A DNA stretch of 64,000 bases, from the NCBI GenBank assembly GCA_013368375.1, contig JAACJP010000032.1, positions 401,800 to 465,799 of the forward strand. Direction: 5' to 3'. Positions 46,091-58,843 of the stretch are shown here, in pieces. The position numbers and the translations under genes were made by a program. The notes below the pieces were generated by a model. It was not told the origin of the DNA. It was given only the letters and a program-made list of their open reading frames with translations, and searched no databases. The number at the start of each line of letters is the position of its first letter. Positions within the stretch are counted from its first letter, which is position 1. The stretch comes from Tricholomella constricta. Lineage: Eukaryota; Basidiomycota; Agaricomycetes; Agaricales; Lyophyllaceae.

Positions 46091-46886
46091 CTAGTCATTG
46101 GCGGAGTGGATAACGACCCGTTATCCATTCAGATTTTGGACCCGATTTTTCTCAAGATTGAAACAAGCAATTGGAGTCAAACCAACAGTAAAATATATAC
46201 TTTTACGTCTCCTCTAGCTCGCGCACTAATCCGTTTGACGAGATATGTATCCTCGGGGGTGCTATGGACCACCGAAAAGAGGGGCAAAAGCGTGGGAAAG
46301 TACACTATTGAGTGTCGTCAACGCTTCCACATCCGAGATCTTGGTATTGGATGACGTTTGCATATACATTCGATGGCTCGCGCACTTTTTTTTAAGAAAG
46401 TTGGTGAAGAATTGAGTGAGCTATAGACAATTTTGTGTGGCAGGTTTGGGTGGCTGATGTGGCTGTGCTGAAAATCCGCTCGGGGTGGTTTTCAATTTCT
46501 AAAATATTTACTGTAAGTGCGCCACCCACGAAAATTTGTGCGCGCGCTGCGCATTATGGATCTTCCCTCATCCTGAATTTCCTGGAGGCGGCGCGGTTGA
46601 ACTGTTGAAAGGCGTCAGGGATCTTTATGACCTGGCGCGCGGGCGCGGGAGCGCGCCTCGGCAAATGCCGGCTACCGCCTCCAGCCATTCTGCCCCACCC
46701 ACCGCGCACCGTGTCATGCTCATGCGGCCTGTCCCCACTGCCTCGACTGCCCAGACTTTTCATATGGTCACAATACACGCTCTAGTTGTCCAAACGCGAG
46801 CTTTAGTTAAATACAAGACATGCAGTGCAATGTAAGTGACTTTCGGTGGTGGACAAATGACCACCGAGAGCGGCTGTTCTCAATGC
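46091..46886 (+). repeat. Dispersed repeat R, copy 1
   Basis: From CTAGTCATTGGCGGAG to GACCACCGAGAGCGGCT. Near-identical over the first ~600 bp to 58070-58843, then patchy. It begins with a palindrome GGATAACG..CGTTATCC whose 3-base centre is in opposite orientation in the two copies. An 82-codon open stretch (46106-46354) has no recognised domain. Confidence 0.85.
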
Positions 46887-46979
46887 ATCCCAACAAGCCT
46901 GAAACCACCGCTCTGCGAACATCTCAGTGATTCTCTCTACTCGGATCTATCATTATCATCTTTTCTTTTTCACTTTCGG

Positions 46980-47000
46980 GGCACCCTCATTGAGGGTGCC
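46980..47000. repeat. Short perfect palindrome (GGCACCCTCA-T-TGAGGGTGCC)
   Basis: Ten-base arms around one central base. Similar palindromes occur at 60368, 61895 and 61990, three of the four preceded by TTTC(A/G)GG. Could form a hairpin or mark a transposon footprint. Confidence 0.8.
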
Positions 47001-47199
47001 GTGCACCGTGGACCATCTCGCACTCAGTCCAGTCTCACCCAATTCCTGATATGCTCAACGCCCACCTCTCACAAATCATTTTTGTTTTTCACCTTACCAC
47101 GGAAAGTAGCATGGCACTCATATTTGAATGTAAATAAACAAGTCTGTACCTACAGTAAATTTTATTAATGTCCAGAGTGGACGACACAGGCCATGTGCC

Positions 47200-47340
47200 A
47201 TAAGAGGAGTGCCCCGACATCGCCTGTGACCCTCCTGCCACCCCCACCTCAGCCCTTGGAGCACATACACCTGCAGCAGCACAGGCGCAGGCGCGATGCT
47301 GAGCCGCGGACTGAGTACGTCATCGTCGTTCAAGCGCTAT
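47200..47340 (-). pseudogene. White-collar-1 fragment
   Basis: On the minus strand the sequence reads LSPRLSIAPAPVLLQVYVL, matching DPGLSVAPAPVLLQVRML of the intact wc-1 (near 40205-40262), also clear at DNA level (GCGCCTGCGCCTGTGCTGCTG). Only about 100 bp is recognisable. It ends a few bases before the LTR at 47348. Confidence 0.75.
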
Positions 47341-47347
47341 CCCTGCC

Positions 47348-47657
47348 TGTTATGACTTGATTGAGAACGACGAATGAAGCAAGCAGGAATTGAACTTAAT
47401 CAATCAAGTATGATAACACTGAGTTGATTTGACAAAGTAAACGAAGTACATGTAGGGTTTTTATAGTATAGTATTTAGGGGTTTGAAAAGGAGTAATCGA
47501 AATAAGTCTATCATATGTAAAGTAAGTGGGTCGAAGAATATAGTCTGTGATTTCGGGCAAATAAGTCTAGGATTCGATGAAGAATGTGATAACAAGAAAA
47601 GGAGAAAATATAGGAGATAAAATATAGGACTTAGCATATGTTTATTGATTTGTTACA
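47348..47657 (-). mobile_element. LTR of a Ty3/gypsy chromovirus (3' LTR)
   Basis: On the minus strand begins TGTAACAAATC and ends TCATAACA (TG...CA). It immediately follows the pol ORF, whose TAA stop (47653-47655) lies inside the LTR. A related solo copy is at 18989-19280. Confidence 0.7.
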
Positions 47658-48866
47658 CTACCCCTTCTTTTAGGATCGAGTTAGAGTAGTCTTTGGATTT
47701 CGGTGGATGAACGACTCGTCCAGATCTGGTAGTGGTTTGAATGGGTGGTTCGTAGTCACGTTGCCAAGGACCGGGGGGCGGTGACGATGAACGCTGTGTT
47801 GGTTCGCTGGTAAGGGATGATTTGTGGGTCGCGGGATCTAAGTGGAAGCGCGGCGGATGTGGGCGTCGCGGATTTGCACGGTGGAATTTTTCGAGTATTT
47901 CGTAGAGTTGAGTAGGAATTTCTGATAAGGGTACCCACGAGTTTTCGGATTCTGGTAAGTCTTGCCACTGGACGAAGTAATCATAGCGTCGTCCAACTTT
48001 GCGTGAGTCTATGACGAATTTGATATTTCGTGGTTGATCGGTCTCGATGTTAATTGGCGGAGGCTGATCCGTTGAGACTCGATCTGAGATCTCGGCAGGA
48101 GAAATGTATGGTTCAAGTAAGGAGACGTGGAATACTGGGTGAAGTCGCGAGAGGGATTGCGGTAATTGAAGTTTGAATGCCGAGGGACCGTGTTTGGAGA
48201 CTATGGGGAATGGTCCCAATTTTCGGTAGTCGAGTTTGTCACTTGGCCTTGTGGTCTTGATATTTCGGCGTAGCAACCAAACGAGATCGCAGGGTTTAAA
48301 GTCGGGTGCATGGGCATGTCGAGCATTGTAATATTTGGACATATACTGTTGTGAATGAAGGATTTCGGTTTGAAGTTCATCTTGGATAGTTTTGAGGCGA
48401 TCGGCCAATTCTGTCGCTGAGGGGTTCGTAGTGCGATCGGAAATGCGAATTTCAAAATCGGGGTGATAACCGAGGTTGGCGTAGAACGGAGTTTGATGAG
48501 TGGAGGTATTCGTAGTATTATTGAAAGAGAATTCGGCGAGTGCGAGATAATCGACCCAATCGTCCTGTTGATACGAGCAAACACTTCTAAGGTAAGTTTC
48601 GAGCGTTTGATTGGTTCGTTCAGTAAGTCCATCGGTTTGAGGGTGATACGCTGTAGAGGGCTTCATCTTCGTGCCGCATAGTTTCATGAGTTCGGTGAGG
48701 AAGGACGAAATGAATATTGAACCCCGATCGGAAATGATAGATTGTGGAAAACCGTGGAGACGGAAGATTCTATCAAGGTAAATGCGCGCGAATTCAGGCG
48801 CACCCATGGACTCGTTACAAGGGATGAAATGGGCAGCGCGTGTCATGCGGTCGCATACGACCCAGG
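47653..48866 (-). mobile_element. Chromovirus pol fragment: integrase core end plus chromodomain
   Basis: About 400 codons open from MTRAAHFIPC. The DDE integrase core shows the Asp in IISDRGSIF and the Glu in TDGLTERTNQ; the part with the first Asp is just preserved as VVCDRMTRAAHF. A GPY/F-like module (KLGPFPIVSK...AFKLQLP) and a chromodomain (DYFVQWQDLPESENSWVPLSEI) follow. Protease, RT, RNase H and the other LTR are absent: the element is cut at about 48866, where minisatellite sequence starts. An element remnant, unable to move by itself. Confidence 0.9.
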
Positions 48867-48889
48867 GTTATCTAGAGGCTACAAGGGTT

Positions 48890-49190
48890 TTTACTAGGGT
48901 TCGAAGATATTTTTACTAGGGTGCAGGGTGCAGGGCTGAGAGGGCAGGGTGCAGAGGACATGGGACAGGGGACAGGGTGACCAGGGTGCAGGGCACAGGA
49001 CACAGGGCAGACAGGGCAGGGTACAGGGTACAGGGCACAGGGTGGGCAGGGTGCAGGGCACAGGGTGTGCAGGGTGCAGGGCACAGGGTGTGCAGGGTGC
49101 AGGGCACAGGGGGTAGGGCACAGACAGGGTGGAGGAGATAGGATGTAGAGAGTGGGATGCAGAGGAAAGGGAAGCTGCAGGGTTCAGGGT
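48890..49190. repeat. Minisatellite of CAGGGTGCAGGGCACAGG-type units
   Basis: Irregular short purine-rich repeats built of CAGGG, TGCAGGG and CACAGGG words. It lies between the truncated chromovirus and the satellite array. Confidence 0.85.
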
Positions 49191-52100
49191 GCATCCAGCT
49201 GTGAAGCAGAATGCTGCGGCATGCTCCTCATCTCAGATGAGTTGTGGCGCACTCCCTCGGGACTCCCTCTCTTCGTCTACGATGAGTATTGCATGGTTGC
49301 ACTCACTGCTGCGTCCACGAGTGTGCAACTCGTTTTGCAACGTGCACACCAATAGACAATTTTGTGCAGGTCTGTGGAGTGCTGCAGTGTGCTACTCGTC
49401 TCAGACGAGTTGTGGGGCACTCCCTCGTCCTCGTCTACGACGAGTATTGCATGGTTGCACTCACTGCTGCGTCCACGAGTGCACAACTCGTTTTGCAACG
49501 TGCGCACCGATAGACAATTTTGTGCAGGGCTGTGGAGTGCTGCAGTGTGCTATTCGTCTCAGACGAGTTGTGGGGCACTCCCTCGTCCTCGTCTACGACG
49601 AGTATTGCATGGTTGCACTCACTGCTGCGTCCACGAGTGCACAACTCGTTTTGCAACGTGCGCACCGATAGACAATTTTGTGCAGGGCTGTGGAGTGCTG
49701 CAGTGTGCTATTCGTCTCAGACGAGTTGTGGGGCACTCCCTCGGGACTCCCTCTCTTCGTCTACGACGACTATTGCATAGTTGCACTCACTGCTGCATCC
49801 ACGAGTGCGCAACTCGTTTTGCAACGTGCGCACTGATAGACAAGTCTGTGCAGGTCTGTGGAGTGCTGCAGTGTGCTATTCGTCTCAGACGAGTTGTGGG
49901 GCACTCCCTCGGGACTCCCTCTCTTCGTCTACGACGACTATTGCATGGTTGCACTCACTGCTGCATCCACGAGTGCACAACTCGTTTTGCAACGTGCGCA
50001 CCGATAGACAATTTTGTGCAGGTCTGTGGAGTGCTGCAGTGTGCTATTCGTCTCAGACGAGTTGTGGGGCACTCCCTCGGGACTCCCTCTCTTCGTCTAC
50101 GACGACTATTGCATGGTTGCACTCACTGCTGCATCCACGAGTGCACAACTCGTTTTGCAACGTGCGCACCGATAGACAATTTTGTGCAGGGCTGTGGAGT
50201 GCTGCAGTGTGCTATTCCTCTCAGACGAGTTGTGGGGCACTCCCTCGTCCTCGTCTACGACGAGTATTGCATGGTTGCACTCACTGCTGCGTCCACGAGT
50301 GCGCAACTCGTTTTGCAACGTGCGCACCGATAGACAATTTTGTGCAGGGCTGTGGAGTGCTGCAGTGTGCTATTCGTCTCAGACGAGTTGTGGGGCACTC
50401 CCTCGGGACTCCCTCTCTTCGTCTACGACGACTATTGCATGGTTGCACTCACTGCTGCATCCACGAGTGCACAACTCGTTTTGCAACGTGCGCACCGATA
50501 GACAATTTTGTGCAGGTCTGTGGAGTGCTGCAGTGTGCTATTCGTCTCAGACGAGTTGTGGGGCACTCTCTCGGGACTCCCTCTCTTCGTCTACGACGAC
50601 TATTGCATGGTTGCACTCACTGCTGCATCCACGAGTGCACAACTCGTTTTGCAACGTGCGCACCGATAGACAATTTTGTGCAGGGCTGTGGAGTGCTGCA
50701 GTGTGCTATTCGTCTCAGACGAGTTGTGGGGCACTCCCTCGGGACTCCCTCTCTTCGTCTACGACGACTATTGCATGGTTGCACTCACTGCTGCATCCAC
50801 GAGTGCACAACTCGTTTTGCAACGTGCGCACCGATAGACAATTTTGTGCAGGTCTGTGGAGTGCTGCAGTGTGCTATTCGTCTCAGACGAGTTGTGGGGC
50901 ACTCCCTCGGGACTCCCTCTCTTCGTCTACGACGACTATTGCATGGTTGCACTCACTGCTGCATCCACGAGTGTGCAACTCGTTTTGCAACGTGCGCACC
51001 GATAGACAATTTTGTGCAGGGCTGTGGAGTGCTGCAGTGTGCTATTCGTCTCAGACGAGTTGTGGGGCACTCCCTCGTCCTCGTCTACGACGAGTATTGC
51101 ATGGTTGCACTCACTGCTGCGTCCACGAGTGCACAACTCGTTTTGCAACGTGCGCACCGATAGACAATTTTGTGCAGGGCTGTGGAGTGCTGCAGTGTGC
51201 TATTCGTCTCAGACGAGTTGTGGGGCACTCCCTCGGGATCTCCCTCTCTTCGTCTACGACGACTATTGCATGGTTGCACTCACTGCTGCATCCACGAGTG
51301 CGCAACTCGTTTGGCAAGGTGCGCACTGATAGACAAGTCTGTGCAGGTCTGTGGAGTGCTGCAGTGTGCTATTCGTCTCAGACGAGTTGTGGGGCACTCC
51401 CTCGGGACTCCCTCTCTTCGTCTACGACGACTATTGCATGGTTGCACTCACTGCTGCATCCACGAGTGTGCAACTCGTTTTGCAACGTGCGCACCGATAG
51501 ACAATTTTGTGCAGGGCTGTGGAGTGCTGCAGTGTGCTATTCCTCTCAGACGAGTTGTGGGGCACTCCCTCGTCCTCGTCTACGACGAGTATTGCATGGT
51601 TGCACTCACTGCTGCGTCCACGAGTGCGCAACTCGTTTTGCAACGTGCGCACCGATAGACAATTTTGTGCAGGGCTGTGGAGTGCTGCAGTGTGCTATTC
51701 GTCTCAGACGAGTTGTGGGGCACTCCCTCGGGACTCCCTCTCTTCGTCTACGACGACTATTGCATGGTTGCACTCACTGCTGCATCCACGAGTGCACAAC
51801 TCGTTTTGCAACGTGCGCACCGATAGACAATTTTGTGCAGGTCTGTGGAGTGCTGCAGTGTGCTATTCGTCTCAGACGAGTTGTGGGGCACTCCCTCGGG
51901 ACTCCCTCTCTTCGTCTACGACGACTATTGCATGGTTGCACTCACTGCTGCATCCACGAGTGCACAACTCGTTTTGCAATGTGCGCACCGATAGACAATT
52001 TTGTGCAGGTCTGTGGAGTGCTGCAGTGTGCTATTCGTCTCAGACGAGTTGTGGGGCACTCCCTCGGGACTCCCTCTCTTCGTCTACGACGACTATTGCA

Positions 52101-55100
52101 TGGTTGCACTCACTGCTGCATCCACGAGTGCACAACTCGTTTTGCAACGTGCGCACCGATAGACAATTTTGTGCAGGTCTGTGGAGTGCTGCAGTGTGCT
52201 ATTCCTCTCAGACGAGTTGTGGGGCACTCCCTCGGGACTCCCTCTCTTCGTCTACGACGACTATTGCATGGTTGCACTCACTGCTGCATCCACGAGTGCA
52301 CAACTCGTTTTGCAACGTGCGCACCGATAGACAATTTTGTGCAGGTCTGTGGAGTGCTGCAGTGTGCTATTCCTCTCAGACGAGTTGTGGGGCACTCCCT
52401 CGGGACTCCCTCTCTTCGTCTACGACGACTATTGCATGGTTGCACTCACTGCTGCATCCACGAGTGTGCAACTCGTTTTGCAACGTGCGCACCGATAGAC
52501 AATTTTGTGCAGGGCTGTGGAGTGCTGCAGTGTGCTATTCGTCTCAGACGAGTTGTGGGGCACTCCCTCGGGACTCCCTCTCTTCGTCTACGACGACTAT
52601 TGCATGGTTGCACTCACTGCTGCATCCACGAGTGCACAACTCGTTTTGCAACGTGCGCACCGATAGACAATTTTGTGCAGGGCTGTGGAGTGCTGCAGTG
52701 TGCTATTCGTCTCAGACGAGTTGTGGGGCACTCCCTCGTCCTCGTCTACGACGAGTATTGCATGGTTGCACTCACTGCTGCATCCACGAGTGCACAACTC
52801 GTTTTGCAACGTGCGCACCGATAGACAATTTTGTGCAGGGCTGTGGAGTGCTGCAGTGTGCTATTCGTCTCAGACGAGTTGTGGGGCACTCCCTCGGGAC
52901 TCCCTCTCTTCGTCTACGACGACTATTGCATGGTTGCACTCACTGCTGCATCCACGAGTGCACAACTCGTTTTGCAACGTGCGCACCGATAGACAATTTT
53001 GTGCAGGGCTGTGGAGTGCTGCAGTGTGCTATTCGTCTCAGACGAGTTGTGGGGCACTCCCTCGGGACTCCCTCTCTTCGTCTACGACGACTATTGCATG
53101 GTTGCACTCACTGCTGCATCCACGAGTGCACAACTCGTTTTGCAACGTGCGCACCGATAGACAATTTTGTGCAGGGCTGTGGAGTGCTGCAGTGTGCTAT
53201 TCCTCTCAGACGAGTTGTGGGGCACTCCCTCGGGACTCCCTCTCTTCGTCTACGACGACTATTGCATGGTTGCACTCACTGCTGCATCCACGAGTGCGCA
53301 CCGATAGACAATTTTGTGCAGGGCTGTGGAGTGCTGCAGTGTGCTATTCGTCTCAGACGAGTTGTGGGGCACTCCCTCGTCCTCGTCTACGACGAGTATT
53401 GCATGGTTGCACTCACTGCTGCATCCACGAGTGCACAACTCGTTTTGCAACGTGCGCACCGATAGACAATTTTGTGCAGGGCTGTGGAGTGCTGCAGTGT
53501 GCTATACGTCTCAGACGAGTTGTGGGGCACTCCCTCGTCCTCGTCTACGACGAGTATTGCATGGTTGCACTCACTGCTGCGTCCACGAGTGCACAACTGG
53601 TTTTGCAACGTGCGCACCGATAGACAATTTTGTGCAGGGCTGTGGAGTGCTGCAGTGTGCTATTCGTCTCAGACGAGTTGTGGGGCACTCCCTCGGGACT
53701 CCCTCTCTTCGTCTACGACGACTATTGCATGGTTGCACTCACTGCTGCATCCACGAGTGTGCAACTCGTTTTGCAACGTGCGCACCGATAGACAATTTTG
53801 TGCAGGGCTGTGGAGTGCTGCAGTGTGCTATTCGTCTCAGACGAGTTGTGGGGCACTCCCTCGGGACTCCCTCTCTTCGTCTACGACGACTATTGCATGG
53901 TTGCACTCACTGCTGCATCCACGAGTGCACAACTCGTTTTGCAACGTGCGCACCGATAGACAATTTTGTGCAGGGCTGTGGAGTGCTGCAGTGTGCTATT
54001 CGTCTCAGACGAGTTGTGGGGCACTCCCTCGGGACTCCCTCTCTTCGTCTACGACGACTATTGCATGGTTGCACTCACTGCTGCATCCACGAGTGCGCAC
54101 CGATAGACAATTTTGTGCAGGGCTGTGGAGTGCTGCAGTGTGCTATTCGTCTCAGACGAGTTGTGGGGCACTCCCTCGTCCTCGTCTACGACGAGTATTG
54201 CATGGTTGCACTCACTGCTGCATCCACGAGTGCACAACTCGTTTTGCAACGTGCGCACCGATAGACAATTTTGTGCAGGGCTGTGGAGTGCTGCAGTGTG
54301 CTATACGTCTCAGACGAGTTGTGGGGCACTCCCTCGTCCTCGTCTACGACGACTATTGCATGGTTGCACTCACTGCTGCATCCACGAGTGCGCACCGATA
54401 GACAATTTTGTGCAGGGCTGTGGAGTGCTGCAGTGTGCTATTCGTCTCAGACGAGTTGTGGGGCACTCCCTCGGGACTCCCTCTCTTCGTCTACGACGAC
54501 TATTGCATGGTTGCACTCACTGCTGCATCCACGAGTGCACAACTCGTTTTGCAACGTGCGCACCGATAGACAATTTTGTGCAGGGCTGTGGAGTGCTGCA
54601 GTGTGCTATTCGTCTCAGACGAGTTGTGGGGCACTCCCTCGGGACTCCCTCTCTTCGTCTACGACGACTATTGCATGGTTGCACTCACTGCTGCGTCCAC
54701 GAGTGTGCAACTCGTTTTGCAACGTGCGCACCGATAGACAATTTTGTGCAGGGCTGTGGAGTGCTGCAGTGTGCTATTCGTCTCAGACGAGTTGTGGGGC
54801 ACTCCCTCGTCCTCGTCTACGACGAGTATTGCATGGTTGCACTCACTGCTGCATCCACGAGTGCACAACTCGTTTTGCAACGTGCGCACCGATAGACAAT
54901 TTTGTGCAGGGCTGTGGAGTGCTGCAGTGTGCTATTCGTCTCAGACGAGTTGTGGGGCACTCCCTCGGGACTCCCTCTCTTCGTCTACGACGACTATTGC
55001 ATGGTTGCACTCACTGCTGCATCCACGAGTGCGCAACTCGTTTTGCAACGTGCGCACTGATAGACAAGTCTGTGCAGGTCTGTGGAGTGCTGCAGTGTGC

Positions 55101-58069
55101 TATTCGTCTCAGACGAGTTGTGGGGCACTCCCTCGGGACTCCCTCTCTTCGTCTACGACGACTATTGCATGGTTGCACTCACTGCTGCATCCACGAGTGT
55201 GCAACTCGTTTTGCAACGTGCGCACCGATAGACAATTTTGTGCAGGGCTGTGGAGTGCTGCAGTGTGCTATTCGTCTCAGACGAGTTGTGGGGCACTCCC
55301 TCGGGACTCCCTCTCTTCGTCTACGACGACTATTGCATAGTTGCACTCACTACTACATCCACGAGTGCACAACTCGTTTTGCAACGTGCGCACCGATAGA
55401 CAATTTTGTGCAGGGCTGTGGAGTGCTGCAGTGTGCTATTCGTCTCAGACGAGTTGTGGGGCACTCCCTCGTCCTCGTCTACGACGAGTATTGCATGGTT
55501 GCACTCACTGCTGCGTCCACGAGTGCACAACTCGTTTTGCAACGTGCGCACCGATAGACAATTTTGTGCAGGGCTGTGGAGTGCTGCAGTGTGCTATTCG
55601 TCTCAGACGAGTTGTGGGGCACTCCCTCGGGACTCCCTCTCTTCGTCTACGACGACTATTGCATGGTTGCACTCACTGCTGCATCCACGAGTGCGCAACT
55701 CGTTTTGCAACGTGCGCACTGATAGACAAGTCTGTGCAGGTCTGTGGAGTGCTGCAGTGTGCTATTCGTCTCAGACGAGTTGTGGGGCACTCCCTCGGGA
55801 CTCCCTCTCTTCGTCTACGACGACTATTGCATGGTTGCACTCACTGCTGCGTCCACGAGTGCACAACTCGTTTTGCAACGTGCGCACTGATAGACAAGTC
55901 TGTGCAGGTCTGTGGAGTGCTGCAGTGTGCTATTCGTCTCAGACGAGTTGTGGGGCACTCCCTCGGGACTCCCTCTCTTCGTCTACGACGACTATTGCAT
56001 GGTTGCACTCACTGCTGCATCCACGAGTGCGCAACTCGTTTGGCAAGGTGCGCACTGATAGACAAGTCTGTGCAGGTCTGTGGAGTGCTGCAGTGTGCTA
56101 TTCGTCTCAGACGAGTTGTGGGGCACTCCCTCGGGACTCCCTCTCTTCGTCTACGACGACTATTGCATGGTTGCACTCACTGCTGCATCCACGAGTGTGC
56201 AACTCGTTTTGCAACGTGCGCACCGATAGACAATTTTGTGCAGGGCTGTGGAGTGCTGCAGTGTGCTATTCGTCTCAGACGAGTTGTGGGGCACTCCCTC
56301 GGGACTCCCTCTCTTCGTCTACGACGACTATTGCATAGTTGCACTCACTGCTGCATCCACGAGTGCGCAACTCGTTTTGCAACGTGCGCACTGATAGACA
56401 AGTCTGTGCAGGTCTGTGGAGTGCTGCAGTGTGCTATTCGTCTCAGACGAGTTGTGGGGCACTCCCTCGGGACTCCCTCTCTTCGTCTACGACGACTATT
56501 GCATGGTTGCACTCACTGCTGCATCCACGAGTGCACAACTCGTTTTGCAACGTGCGCACCGATAGACAATTTTGTGCAGGTCTGTGGAGTGCTGCAGTGT
56601 GCTATTCGTCTCAGACGAGTTGTGGGGCACTCCCTCGGGACTCCCTCTCTTCGTCTACGACGACTATTGCATGGTTGCACTCACTGCTGCATCCACGAGT
56701 GCACAACTCGTTTTGCAACGTGCGCACCGATAGACAATTTTGTGCAGGTCTGTGGAGTGCTGCAGTGTGCTATTCGTCTCAGACGAGTTGTGGGGCACTC
56801 CCTCGGGACTCCCTCTCTTCGTCTACGACGACTATTGCATGGTTGCACTCACTGCTGCATCCACGAGTGTGCAACTCGTTTTGCAACGTGCGCACCGATA
56901 GACAATTTTGTGCAGGGCTGTGGAGTGCTGCAGTGTGCTATTCCTCTCAGACGAGTTGTGGGGCACTCCCTCGTCCTCGTCTACGACGAGTATTGCATGG
57001 TTGCACTCACTGCTGCGTCCACGAGTGCGCAACTCGTTTTGCAACGTGCGCACCGATAGACAATTTTGTGCAGGGCTGTGGAGTGCTGCAGTGTGCTATT
57101 TGTCTCAGACGAGTTGTGGGGCACTCCCTCGGGACTCCCTCTCTTCGTCTACGACGACTATTGCATGGTTGCACTCACTGCTGCATCCACGAGTGCACAA
57201 CTCGTTTTGCAACGTGCGCACCGATAGACAATTTTGTGCAGGTCTGTGGAGTGCTGCAGTGTGCTATTCGTCTCAGACGAGTTGTGGGGCACTCCCTCGG
57301 GACTCCCTCTCTTCGTCTACGACGACTATTGCATGGTTGCACTCACTGCTGCATCCACGAGTGCACAACTCGTTTTGCAACGTGCGCACCGATAGACAAT
57401 TTTGTGCAGGTCTGTGGAGTGCTGCAGTGTGCTATTCGTCTCAGACGAGTTGTGGGGCACTCCCTCGGGACTCCCTCTCTTCGTCTACGACGACTATTGC
57501 ATGGTTGCACTCACTGCTGCATCCACGAGTGCACAACTCGTTTTGCAACGTGCGCACCGATAGACAATTTTGTGCAGGGCTGTGGAGTGCTGCAGTGTGC
57601 TATTCGTCTCAGACGAGTTGTGGGGCACTCCCTCGTCCTCGTCTACGACGAGTATTGCATGGTTGCACTCACTGCTGCGTCCACGAGTGTGCAACTCGTT
57701 TTGCAACGTGCGCACCGATAGACAATTTTGTGCAGGTCTGTGGAGTGCTGCAGTGTGCTACTCGTCTCAGACGAGTTGTGGGGCACTCCCTCGTCCTCGT
57801 CTCCGACAAGTATTGCATGGTTGCACTCACTGCTGCGTCCACGAGTGCGCAACTCGTTTTGCAACGTGCGAACCAATAGACAATTTGGTGCAGGGCTGTG
57901 GAGTGCTGCAGTGTGCTATTCGTCTCAGACGAGTTGTGGGGCACTCCCTCGGGACTCCCTCTCTTCGTCTACGACGACTATTGCATGGTTGCACTCACTG
58001 CTGCATCCACGAGTGCACAACTCGTTTTGCAACGTGCGCACCGATAGACAATTTTGTGCAGGGCTAGTC
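49191..58069. repeat. Satellite array, ~53 monomers, main period 168 bp
   Basis: The anchor TGTGGAGTGCTGCAG occurs 53 times between 49373 and 57897. Spacings are mostly 168 bp, with a 158 bp class (CCTCGTCCTCG instead of CCTCGGGACTCCCTCTCTTCG), a 147 bp class lacking 21 bp near CACGAGTGCGCACCG, one 137 bp and one 169 bp. Monomers are nearly identical (variants such as GTGCAGGT/GTGCAGGG, TTCGTC/TTCCTC). Small hairpins CGTCT-C-AGACG and TCGTC-TAC-GACGA occur in each unit. Because 168 is a multiple of 3, long open frames of up to 880 codons arise in two frames, swapping at each 158 bp unit; I do not call them genes. The first unit (~49200-49370) is diverged. Confidence 0.95.
52684..54281. repeat. 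799 bp higher-order unit, two tandem copies
   Basis: Anchor spacings 158-168-168-147-158 occur twice in direct succession (52684-53482 and 53483-54281), including the rare 147 bp deletion monomer each time. This shows a five-monomer block copied as a whole. Confidence 0.85.
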
Positions 58070-58843
58070 ATTGGCGGAGCGGATAACGGGTCGTTATCCA
58101 TTCAGATTTTGGACCCGATTTTTCTCAAGATTGAAACAAGCAATTGGGGTCAGACCAACAGTAAAATATATACTTTTACATCTCCTCTAGCCCGCGCACC
58201 AATCCGTTTGACGAGATACGTATTCTCGGGGGTGCTATGGACCACCGAAAAGAGGGGCAAAAGCGTGGGAAAGTGCACTATTGAGTGTATTCAACGCTTC
58301 AACATCCGAGATCTTGGTATTGGAAGACGTTTGTATATACATTCGATGGCGCGCGCACTTTTCTTTATGAAAATCGGTGAAGAATTGAGTGAGCTATGGA
58401 CAATTTTGTGTGGCGGGTTCGGGCGGGTGGCTGATGTGGCTGTGCTAAATCTCCGCTCGGGCGGTTTTCAATTTCTAAAATATTTACTACAGGTGCGCCA
58501 CCCACAAAAATTTGTGCGCGGCCTGCGGAATCTGGATCTGCCTTCGTCCTGAAGTTTCTGGAGGCGGCGCGGCTGAACTGCTGAAAGGCGTCAGGGATCT
58601 TTGTGACCTGGCGCGCGGGCGCGTTCGCGCGCCTCGGCAATTGCCGGCCACCGCCTCTGCCATTCTGGCCCGTTCACCGCACTGTATTGTGTGCTACTGC
58701 ACCCTGTCCCCACTACTTCAACCACCCCATCCTTCACTTGTCGTCGTTTTACACTCCTCTTGCTCTCCAATACCGCTCTGGTGGTACACAACATATGTAG
58801 TGGGAGATAATGAAAATGACCACCGAGAGCGGCTCTTCTCTCT
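58070..58843 (+). repeat. Dispersed repeat R, copy 2
   Basis: Same orientation as 46091-46886. It begins exactly where the satellite stops (GTGCAGGG/CTAGTCATTGGCGG). The two copies flank a 12 kb block holding the wc-1 fragment, chromovirus remnant and satellite. Confidence 0.85.

Noticed and set aside
50182..52824. 880-codon ORF and similar long ORFs in the satellite as a repeat-protein gene
   Set aside because: The openness follows from a stop-free 168 bp unit (3 x 56); two frames are open, starts are arbitrary, and length variants shift the frame without selection against it.
49191..58069. Repeat array as CRISPR
   Set aside because: Units are near-identical end to end with no unique spacers, and the organism is a eukaryote.
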